Under the pieces are notes generated by a model, which made no database searches, had not been told where the DNA came from, and was given only the letters and a program-made list of their open reading frames with translations. Of a stretch of 64,000 nucleotides of DNA, positions 37,901-48,200 are shown piece by piece (positions within the stretch are counted from its first letter, which is position 1; each line of letters starts with the position of its first letter). The stretch is taken from contig OU612065.1 in the NCBI GenBank assembly GCA_914767715.1, forward strand, positions 7,812,001 through 7,876,000, written 5' to 3'. The translations under genes and the position numbers were made by a program. The stretch is from Membranipora membranacea. Its lineage: Eukaryota > Bryozoa > Gymnolaemata > Cheilostomatida > Membraniporidae.

Positions 37901-39795
37901 TTGAACCTGGTAAAGTTGTTGCCCTAGTTGGTCCATCAGGAGGAGGAAAGTCTACGATTGTGTCGATGATCGAGAGATTCTATGATTGCAATGCTGGTGA
38001 AATTAAACTGAGTAAGTTAGATAAATCAAGGAGTTAGAGACTTTAACTCCTTGGATAAATATATTGTGCTTAGGATAAATCTTTATTTTTTTTTTATCAC
38101 CTGAACTTGGCAATGAAGTTATCGTCAATCCTTGTTTTCTTTTGCCATCACTAGAATTTTCCAATTAGTATAACTTGACTTACCTGGTTTTTTTCCATAC
38201 ACTTATCGATCATGTATGATTCATGACGTAGCGTATTCTGTAACGGTATAATATGTGATGTACTTTGGGCCCTCCCAGACACTTTGCTTCATTATGGAAT
38301 TAACCTTTGTATTATTATAATTATAACACTTGAAATATTGTTGATTAATCCTGATTTTAGGTGGGATGAATGTTCGTTGTCTAGACCCTCTGTGGTTCAG
38401 AACCAAGATATCATTGGTTAGCCAGGAACCTACCTTGTTTGCCTGCTCTATAAAGGATAACATAGCTTACGGTACTGATGCTACTATGGAGCAGGTATAA
38501 AAAATACACACTTTCTTGCAATGTTTTTTTTGTGTTAATCCATTTGCTTCATCAATGACACTGTGATTAGGGATACAAGGTGTAAAACTCCCGGATCTTA
38601 TCCTGCTTTGCAGATGAAACTTTGTTCTGAGTTATGTTTAATCTCTGATAAACATGTTTGGTACGATATTGCACTCTCATTTCCACTCAGGAATCAAGAT
38701 CCAATATTTTACTTAACATTCTATGTTATTTATTCATCTTACTTATGTTATTCATCTTATTTATGTTATTTCCAGATTATTGAAGCTGCTAAGCAGTCAA
38801 ATGCACACAGTTTTATAGAGCAGTTCCCCGATGGTTATGACACATTAGTGGGTGAGAGAGGAGTCCGACTATCTGGGGGTCAAAAACAAAGAGTGGCCAT
38901 AGCTAGAAGCCTAATCACCAATCCTGCCATTCTCTTATTGGACGAGGTACAGAAATCTGGGTGTCAGATTCTAGACACTTTTCATTACCTGGGATTCCAG
39001 TCATTGTTCTACTTGTGCAATCGGCAAAAACTGATGTGTAGGATTATTTCACAGAGTAAGGATTCCTTACTCTGTGATTATTTGTATGCAAGGGATTTAT
39101 TTAATTAGTGAGTTGCATCCTTCAATTATTGGAAATGTGATTGTTTGACTTTCTCATATCTTTGCTGGATCCTGTTTGTGCAATAAAATATTAAACGGCT
39201 AGACAGGAATATAAGCTTTAGTTTTTGTTTATTTAGGCCACTAGCGCACTGGATGCTGAGAGTGAACAGTTAGTACAGGAAGCTATAGACAGGGCTATGA
39301 AAGGACGAACTGTTCTCATAATTGCTCATAGATTATCAACTGTCCGAGATGCAGATCAGGTAAAAATGTTATGAAATGGTCATGAATCATTTTTTGAATG
39401 GCATATCCTTTCTCTGTGAAATTATGCAAAGAACAAAATGACTAGCAATTCATATTTCCTGAATCCTAATTACATACTGGATTGTGTTTGAGCTAAATAT
39501 AGCTTGGTAACTGTGACTAAAATTAACTCATTATGCAAATTTGCAAGCAGCTGGTTGTGCCGTGTTTCAGTTGTTCCTGTGCATATATGGTATATATATT
39601 TTGAAATGAGATTATTTTGCATATATTTTACTTATAAAATATTTTCTTCTGCAGGTTGTTGTCATAGATAAAGGTGTGATAGCTGAACAAGGTACACACG
39701 ATGAGCTAATCAATGTCAATGGAGTTTACAAACGCCTCGTTCTGAAACAATTAGAAGCTGGTGGTCAAAACAAGCCATTAGATGAATCAGACTAG
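25958..39795 (+). CDS. ABCB-family half transporter with N-terminal TMD0 (TAPL/ABCB10-like)
   Basis: 16 exons chain in phase from ATG 25958 to TAG 39793-39795, about 803 aa: 25958-26165, 27568-27797, 31835-32092, 32236-32347, 32502-32676, 32947-33007, 33301-33436, 35070-35258, 36041-36225, 36924-37023, 37399-37460, 37885-38011, 38361-38494, 38776-38946, 39237-39359, 39655-39795. Residues 1 to about 230 hold an extra membrane domain of four or so helices ([19 protein letters not shown] is the TAPL-like part). A six-helix ABC exporter domain follows, containing [16 protein letters not shown]. The nucleotide-binding domain has Walker [10 protein letters not shown] (about 588-596), Q-loop [10 protein letters not shown], signature LSGGQ (691-695), Walker B AILLLDE with catalytic Glu about 716, and H-loop His about 747; all key residues are intact. 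Half transporters work as dimers. TMD0 is known to target TAPL (ABCB9) to lysosomes, but the core looks at least as close to ABCB10, so substrate and membrane are not decided. Confidence 0.93.
27382..27428. repeat. 18-bp perfect hairpin
   Basis: AATGAGATTAACGGCAGT (27382-27399) is the exact complement of ACTGCCGTTAATCTCATT (27411-27428), with a 11-base loop. It lies in the first ABCB intron just after a duplicated GGAGTTACAGG motif (about 27348 and 27371). Probably a small foldback remnant. Confidence 0.8.
30066..30415. repeat. Direct duplication of an AT-rich block in the ABCB intron
   Basis: The string ACTTCCAAAATCTTTTGGTC followed by GGAATTAACAATTGGCTA and GATTAACGAAATAGCATCAA at 30069-30150 recurs at 30268-30410 with small changes and an inserted segment (about 30290-30345). 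Both copies end in AAATAAAATTT. No coding sense on either strand. It is inside the 4-kb intron between exons 27568-27797 and 31835-32092, where I otherwise see nothing recognisable. Confidence 0.7.
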
Positions 39796-41629
39796 ATGGT
39801 TTTATAGTAAAAGTTTTGTTTTGTTGTCCATGTCAATTATTACCATTCGCTTATCTGCTATGGATGTGAGACTGAATGGATGTATTTAATGCCAGTGTTG
39901 ATATTGTGCAATGTGTCAATACGTTTTTTCTCTGGCTGCCGTTTATTTTCTCGTTAATGCGATTGTAATTTACTGGCCAAACCGTTGGTTTTGATTTTAC
40001 GGTTGATTTTGTTGATTTAGGTTGTTGAAATATAATTTTTTTTTAAATGTTTTATCTACACTCTTATGAGATCAAATCTCTTTTGTAATTTATTTTCTGA
40101 AACATTTTCGTTAGAAAATACTCAGTGTTTTCGTTTCCTGTTGTGCATTCACCTGATTCCGTTATATTTTTTATTTGATATTCGGTGATAATTTGTCACC
40201 ACATTTTACCTATTCTTTACAAAATCTACAATCTAGATGCGCTATAATATAATAATTATAATAATTATCACTTCAACATTCCATGCATAGAAAACTGAAT
40301 TTCCGCATAATAATTTCCAGCCAATAGAACAATGCTGAGACGAAGCTATGATAATATAATTATCTACCCATAGTTTATTTATTTCAGCGATTAATTACTT
40401 ACTGAGCTTAATATCCCTCGCACAAAAATCACCACTCATTAAAGCTCCTCCCCCCCCCCCCCCCACCAAAGTCAATGTCACCAATCACCACAAAAGTCCA
40501 GAATTGCTTCTTTATGTAGATGAGACTTATGAAGTAACAGAAGAAATATCTACCAATTTTTATAAGTTCAAATTTGTTAAAGTTGGTGAGCTGATACTCA
40601 ATCGAAATAACATAACCTGTAACAGAAATTACCAGGTTAGAGTGACCTTGAGAGAGCACCAGACTATCCATACTTAACGATGATAAACCGATTTATTTTT
40701 TACTTATTTATGTGATTTTTTTTACTAATAGTTTGTTGGCATCATAATGATTTTCAGAAAAAAAAAAATCTTTTTGTTATGTGCCAAAAGAAGAGGAAAA
40801 AAAGATACAGTTTGTAAATGTATGTGACTTTAACTAATAATTGTTGGAGAAATAATTAATAAGTTGTCTTTTAAAAGTTGATAGCGTATTTGATGATTTG
40901 ATAAATCTAGGCAGAGAATTATAAAACAATGACGATAATGCGCCTGAAGGATTTAAAGTTGATAAACTGGATGAGATTATTCTGTTCTCTGTACAGCTCA
41001 ACAAAAGAACACCCTAATAAAAGTAATCTGCCAAGGAACAAGAGAGAAAGTATTAGTCATCTAGCAGGAAGATAATGGAATCTAGATCTAGATTGTGGGA
41101 AAAACAGTATCCATGGCAATTGACTAAGGCGCAGTTTAGGGAAACACAATGACATAGCGTTATATACAATTCAATTTTGTATCAAACTAAAATGTCTCTT
41201 CAAAATAGAAATTATTTGTATTCACCTTAGCTTGACTTGATCTGTATCCCACAACAACTAAAGCAAAGGTCATTCAATCAGCTCTGTGATGTACCCACAC
41301 TTGCCAAGTCTCCCCATTTAGGTGGGACCCTCCAGATTTCCACACCCACTTCTCCCCACTTCTCACTTTTTGTAATCCTCACTATTTCCTCCAGATTCAA
41401 GAGAAAACAGCCCTATCACAAATTTTTAGGGAATATCCAAGCACTTGTTGATGAGTTACTGGTAAGGTCTTTGCACACAAAATTAAAAGGAATTGTGCTA
41501 TTCAATAATGTTAACAAATTTCAAACTATTATTGTCGATGGGGTGGTTGATACTGGGCATTGGCAAAGTGAAAATATTTGGGGTCAAATATGCGAATTTT
41601 AGCCCTAAAAACAATTCAAGCTAACAACA

Positions 41630-41965
41630 ACAGGGGCAGGAGGTCCCTGTTGTACACAGGTGTGAAACTGTACAACAGGTACTTTTTGGAAGACTGGACA
41701 GGATCTGGGAACAATCCCATGTCTGGTCTGGCTGAGCGCCTTTGGGTCTAAGCTCGACAGCGGGCGCTGTGCTGACTCGTGCTTCGACTTATCGGCTTGT
41801 GTGTGGGTGTTCTTCATGGGTGACCATCGGGACAGCCGTCACTCTAGTCTTCGGACTATCTGGCTGAGCCCTTGCTTTTCTTATATCTGTATTATTTACT
41901 AATACGCCAAATTCTTTTATTTGATTAAACTAATTTTATAGCATAAACAATAAAAAAAAAAAAAA
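41630..41965 (+). mobile_element. Retro-insertion-like tail with AATAAA and poly-A
   Basis: A GC-richer block (about 41630-41890) of different composition from its surroundings runs into an AT-rich stretch and ends AACAATAAAAAAAAAAAAAA near 41963. A poly-A tract preceded by AATAAA on the + strand is what a reverse-transcribed insertion (SINE, LINE 3' end or processed transcript) leaves. I could not match the body to a gene or to the two LINE fragments in this window. Confidence 0.4.
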
Positions 41966-42238
41966 CGCTCTCAATGCATCAGTGGCCGGAGCTCCATCCC
42001 GGACCCCATTGGGGGCTCACACCAACCCCAAACCCCGAGGTGGATTGCTCGGGTGCTTCGCACCTTCGAAGCACAGCGATGCGTTGGAGTATCGCTATAA
42101 ATTAAAATCTCCCACTTATGAATTTAGATTATTTGGCAAGTATGGATGTACCATTAAAACCAAGGACTTGTGTGGACAGTTCTTCGTTTAATTGTATTCT
42201 CTTTATCTGTGGGATGACAACTCTTCTCCACAGTCTCA

Positions 42239-42417
42239 TTTACAACCATAGAGTTATTATATAGTATAGTATAGTATAGTATAGTATAGTATAGTATAGT
42301 ATAGTATAGTATAGTATAGTATAGTATAGTATAGTATAGTATAGTATAGTATAGTATAGTATAGTATAGTATAGTATAGTATAGTATAGTATATAATAAC
42401 TCTATGTTTACAACCAT
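42239..42417. mobile_element. (TATAG)n array inside an inverted repeat with flanking direct repeats
   Basis: About 26 copies of the pentanucleotide ATAGT (42262-42391) are bracketed by a perfect 16-bp inverted repeat, CATAGAGTTATTATAT (42247-42262) and its complement (42391-42406). Outside these, TTTACAACC occurs on both sides (42239-42247 and 42407-42415) as a direct repeat of 9-11 bp. That is the structure of an inserted terminal-inverted-repeat element with a target-site duplication whose interior has become, or always was, a pentanucleotide tract. The minus-strand ORF here (repeated TILYY) is an artefact. Confidence 0.75.
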
Positions 42418-43702
42418 CGTTAAAATAATTCATGATATTCAGTGATACTCATTTTTATGTAACCTTCTGGTTTGCCTGAACATTTTGCAGCCATTTTCTG
42501 AGCGAAACATCTCTGAATTAAGATAACTTCATTGAGGATTTACAATTATAACTAGCTGCATCCCATTTAGAAATCAGTTTTTTCCTGTACGATACCGAAA
42601 ATTAGTGTTACTGAATCAATCAAATAATATTTCTGATATCATATTTAATGAATATCAATATCATAATTATGGGATTACTGGTTTATTTTCAAGCCCTTGT
42701 TGCATATGCATTGTGCTTGTGCATGGTATAAAACAGTGGATGGAGTATTCCTATTTGTATAAAAAATTCAAAACTTAAACTACTACCTTAACAAAAAATC
42801 ATCCATACCTGATGGCACCATTCCCGAAAAATGTGTTCTGCCTCTTGGTTATTGCGCGCTTACTAAGAAAGACTTGTCTTCTCTTTTTATACATTAGGAC
42901 AACTACTGACATTTCAATGTCATTGCTCACTCAACTTGCATTCTCTTCCAAGAACTTTCGAAACACTTTAGGTAGTCGGCCACAAAATTCATTAGCCCTT
43001 GTAAACACGTTGTTACCTTATAAAAAATGCATAAGTAGTAACCACGTGCTGCAGGACATTGCGACAAACACTAATGTTCGCGACTACCCAAAGCTTTATC
43101 GTCGTGATTTGTCAGCTTACACGCTACTGGCTTATATGTAACAGTTAATGACACACCTTGATCTGAATTTTGGGGCTTTAGGTCATATTTGCATAAAAAA
43201 AAAGAATGAAGCTTGAACTTGATTGGTCTTTATTTTCAAAATATGAAGTTGCGTGACAATACCGTACATCTACATGTCTTGCCACTGGATGATTCCTTAT
43301 TTGTTATAATAGATAGACACATATAGATAATCAATTCATCACTATAAATCTCAGGAATATAAACTTGGCACCATGTGAATTGTAACATATCAAAATAAAT
43401 CTGGATTCAAGAAGTGTCACCAATGTACTTGTGTACAATGACAGCTCACCCAGTTTGATTTCGAGTCGTAAAATAACTCTTAGTTTTAGAGTTACTAGTC
43501 AGCACCACAGCCCACTACCATTCTCATGAATGAAGCTTTCTCTAGAGTACAGTACAACTTTCAGGTACTGTCACTGTTTATTATTAAATGCAATCGAGTG
43601 AATATCAGACAAACATTGAGCAGATATCCTCATTGCCAATGATGTTGGTGCATGAGTAGCGGAACTCTATTCAGATCTGGGGTTATAAGGTCGTTTGCCT
43701 AG

Positions 43703-44019
43703 AGATGTCGGGAATTATGGTCTACAGCAGCGAACTCATACAGCTCCTGTCATACCTGCTCATCAGATGATGTCATCAACTTCTCGTTCTCTGCAGCTAC
43801 AAGTAACAGATATAAATGTTGTTAACAATGGCTCGGAACTCTTACCAAATAAAATGAAATCTTTACACTCTACAGGCTACAGTCTCAACACAAACGCAAA
43901 CTACGATCAGCACCAGCTCCCCTGATGTGACGGATAAGGAGAGGAAAGGAGCAGCTACAAATGATAATTTGACATTTAATTTTTCAAACTCTCCTAATAA
44001 GAGATCCTGGAAAGACTAG
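43703..44019 (+). CDS. Possible last two exons of a small unidentified + strand gene
   Basis: Exon-like segments 43703-43802 (acceptor CCTAG, donor CAA|GTAACA) and 43876-44019 (acceptor TCTACAG) join in a frame giving Ser/Thr/Gln-rich sequence: SLQLQ then ATVSTQTQTTISTSSPDV…NSPNKRSWKD and a TAG at 44017. A second frame through the same junction ends instead at TGA (43923-43925) with YSLNTNANYDQHQLP. A possible preceding exon is 43500-43564. The 3' end would converge on MFSD14 (stop at 44213) within 200 bp. No family recognised; low confidence that it is coding. Confidence 0.25.
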
Positions 44020-44212
44020 GTCTGATCGGGTTATAAGCATTGGATCTATGGCCCCACTCCGAAGATTGTTGAACAGGATTGGGAAATTGTTTAATTATAA
44101 TACGAATGAATATTTGGTAAAAATGATAAAACAACAGAAACCTGAACAGACAAAGGCAAGGCGGAATACACATAGTAGAGAAGAAGGGACGAGACAACTT
44201 GCAATCTAAGCC

Positions 44213-45174
44213 CTAATAGGAATACCCTGCAAAACATTTTACCAGCCAATTATACTAAAGGATGAATCTGGCAATGATAGACAACCCGTTATCATGATTT
44301 TGCCAAATATTTGACCCCTGTCGTTTGCACTCATAATGAACCCAACCACCAACACGGAGACAAACAACAAGCCTAGCAGTAGAGCACAGGCCTACCATAT
44401 TCAAACTGTATATTGTATCCTAAAAGATGGCACAGGAGGCATATACCAGCTTTCAATGACTTGGATTGTCCATTGAACTATTGCTGTGGGATAAGAAGGG
44501 AAAGCAGCAAAAAGCCGTGAAGTTTGTCTCTGGGCTTACGTATAAATAACATAATATAAGAAACACATATTCTTGTTCCCCACACAAACTGTAGCAAGAA
44601 ACCTAGTGGGTCGCTTATCATGCTCATCCCAATACGCAGGCATACTCCCGCTTAAAGCGAGTTCCTATTTGTTTTAACCATAGCTCATACCCATGAAATA
44701 GTTTTCCACAATTACATGGTACACAAATGGAATATAGTCATATCAGTCATAACAAACCCGATTCATTTTTATGATTCTGTACGCTTACTTAGATTAGGGA
44801 TAATGGAAGGGGGTTTCCATTCTCCCTGCTCAGATGTTCTGTGGGGACTCTACATGTTCTTCTACACACAAAACATTATCATTAACAGAAGAATACAGGT
44901 AATCACACTCACCAGGTATTAGTGGGGTTAGGAGTGATGATGAGGCAGTGCTATTCTGCCGAGAGACTATCCGCTTTCCGCTCCCGGATTTTTTTATAGG
45001 TGATTTGAGAGGATTGAGGCTTTCAGGTATATATGTCGCAACTATAATGGCAGCTAATACAAGTATAGCACCAAAGGCAAATGGAGGGCCAGGTATAACC
45101 TACAACAAAATGTCTCACAATAAATACAAATTATGATGGCAGTGATTAATGACAAACACATGAAGTTCATTGTA

Positions 45175-45211
<37 letters not shown>

Positions 45212-48200
45212 ACAAACAAGTGTCGAGTGTAAAAGTTATCTTAGGGATCATAAAGTTTATACTGCTTTGCTATATAAATAAAGCGCTACTCACATCACTA
45301 GTTACCGCAGCAGGTACTTCCTCTGTTATATGTGGTTTAGGATTAGGCATTATATTAGTTCTAACTGGTGCTGCACTCTCATCATTCAAGTCCACATCAA
45401 ACAGATAGAAGATAAATCCAAATAATGCAGGACCCAATCCATTACAGAGCCCTCTTATACCAGTTACAACACCCTGAGCCACACCTGTCAAAGTGAACAC
45501 AGCATTACATTGCAGAAACTTCATTTTTTCTGAATAACATTGTACAAATCATACTGTGGCTGTGGTAAAATATGGTGTTTCTAAATCACCATGTTAAACT
45601 AGATGTACCGTTCGAGAAGAAAATATGTATGGAAATAAACGTAGCAGATTTACCAGATTTAGATATGGAAAACCCAACCAAACACTTGCAGGATATCAAA
45701 AGTTCAGGCCTTATTAAGATTTCCTGTCAGCATTCATGGCTACTGACATTTTCAACTAGACACTGAACTTCTAGTTCCAATTGCACAACATATATCAATG
45801 TCTGTTACACATGTATAGTGGGGGCTGTTGACAACTGAATAAATTTATCTTACCTTGCTGATCAGGGTTAGCCTGAGATGATACGAATGCACTGATAGCC
45901 GGATAAGTTATACTGGAACAGGCAGCAAACACACCTGCTGTCCACATCGCCCTGTTATAGATAGAGATCAATATAAATAATGCAGTATATTCTAATGAGT
46001 AAGTGACAGTGCATTGCCATCAAATCCCAGACGCAGACATGTTAATGTATAAAGAGGAGAGAAGCATTTGAAAAGCAGTCGCAGAACTTTTTGAATTTTC
46101 TGAACTTTCATTTTGTTTAGGAATTGACTAAACAAGTAGAAACAGAAGTTGTAATTACCAGTTACTTGAGCCGAATCCATATATAGTCAGTTGTATAGTT
46201 TCTGCTGTCAGCCCAATGATAATGGCGTTCTTAGCACCAATAAATGACATCAAAAACGCTAACAGTACAGTCTAAAACACGAAGTGAAATAAAACAGATT
46301 AGTATAAACAAACTTTATACAGAAATAAATGTAGTGGCTACAAACTAGACATCATTATTTAACCCTTGATGTACAGTTTGGTTTGTAATTGTGATGCCCC
46401 TCCTGAGAGAAGAAATTATCTTTAACTGATGCTTTTGTCTTGTAATGTCTAATTTGAGGTTCCCTTTACATACAGCATTCAGAGAGATATATAACATATA
46501 ATTGCCGAGTAAGATAGCAATGTCTATTTGAGTTATAAATGCTATATGTATAAGTCGGTCATCATTTTATAAATTAGATATTACATCTGAAAATCAAGTA
46601 GCTGTCTCTTCAATGGATCATTGAACCCATTACAAAATAACTAACAATATCTCCCAACATTGAATCTAGTGGAGTATAATTCAACCCATTCTTAGAAGCA
46701 GGCATATGTTAGATGTCATTCCTTCTGATAAGCCGTTGGCATTGAAGAACCAATATAGGAGTACTAGGACTGACATTAAAATAGTAAGGAAACAAACCCT
46801 TGGCTTAGCAGGGGAGGGATGTAAGATCCCTGAAAGAAAGCTTTACATGTCAAGCTCATCTCATTTCATGTATCCACATACGGATATACAGAGTCACATA
46901 TCTTACACTTGGGGGACAAAGGATGTAAGATATAGACCTACCTGTGCTAAAACAGATAATATTCCAACAAAGGCTATATATGACGCTACTGCTTGTTCGC
47001 TGAATTTCATGACCTGAAAAATGAGAAGATTGTCAAACCATCCATATCTATTACATTATCAAACATCAAACAACAATATCACCTTTCATCATCGATAGGC
47101 TGATAGGGAAATTATCAAAGACTTTAGATAATATCCATATCCTCCTATTATCTGAAGTCTTAAATCTCGAAAAGTCAAACCAAGACCAATATAGTACATA
47201 GTCAAATTGTCCAAATTAATTTAAACAATGCTCGATATCAATTTTCCTCTCAGAGAAAACCTGTATATATGTCATATATACCAACATATATCTTCAATAC
47301 AAAGGAAACTGTTGGCCATAATACTTACTTATTTTAAGCCTTTAATTATTCAATGCTAGGGGTTCTCTAGTTATTATTCTTCAATTCAAAGACATGATTG
47401 GTTTGCAGGCAGCTGATAAATAATCGACACATTATTACAACTTATCACCCTATCAATTTAAACTAAATGGCACTAAATTATATTGATAAATGTGAAAACC
47501 TGCATACCAAGGCCTATCATTGCCGATCTTCTCTCTACTACTAAGTTAAAATGTTCTACCAACTACCAGCAGTAACCAACCAATGAGGGAGTTCATTGAA
47601 CCAACTGTGTATACAAATATCCATGGATACATTCCCTCTGATGGATAATACTTACTAGTTTTAGATAGACAAAGAAGCACGAGTATTCACCAGCCTCGGG
47701 TAAATAAGATAGGAACACTGTGACGCATAACAACAAGATCAGCTTGTCGTGTCCCAGTTTCTTCAATGCCTAAGAAAATGGTGGACAGTACACACTTTGG
47801 CGAGATAAACACAATCATACAATGTGTAATATATACCACAATGTGCCATGATAAGAACAACCGGTAAGCTTGTAAGTCTAAAGTTTCTGGTGACTTGATA
47901 TGAGCTTTATATAAACTGTATGTACACGATAACCATGTGATGACATAACTGAGATGTCTCAAGTAATGATGAGTAAGCCTAATAACGTGAGAGACCAACC
48001 AGCTGATAACTAATCACACATATAATAGTAGGCTCTGACTTGTCATAACGATTTTGCCACTGACTTCCTTCATTGATACCAAAATCCTGTTAACAACAGG
48101 ATATCATCAACATTAAAATCACTTACACCAAATGGATCTGCTTTCTCCCATGATATATGAGACTCCCACGAGGAGCTGGTTGGTCTCATCTTCTCAGGTA

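Larger units (their letters stand above)
39796..43702. other. Gene-poor stretch after the ABC transporter
   Basis: About 3.9 kb with no convincing exon. It contains a poly-C run (40448-40464), a half copy of the palindromic repeat family (about 41537-41570, GGTGGTTGATACTGGGCATT), a retro-insertion-like tail ending in poly-A (41630-41965), a GC-richer segment (41965-42080) and the (TATAG)n element (42239-42417). A 109-codon ORF at 42812-43141 has no recognisable feature. Confidence 0.6.

Noticed and set aside
42154-42417. Minus-strand ORF with repeated TILYY
   Set aside because: It is the pentanucleotide array (period 15 bp in frame).
42812-43141. 109-codon + strand ORF
   Set aside because: No recognisable motif, no clear splice partners and no codon-use support; could be chance.
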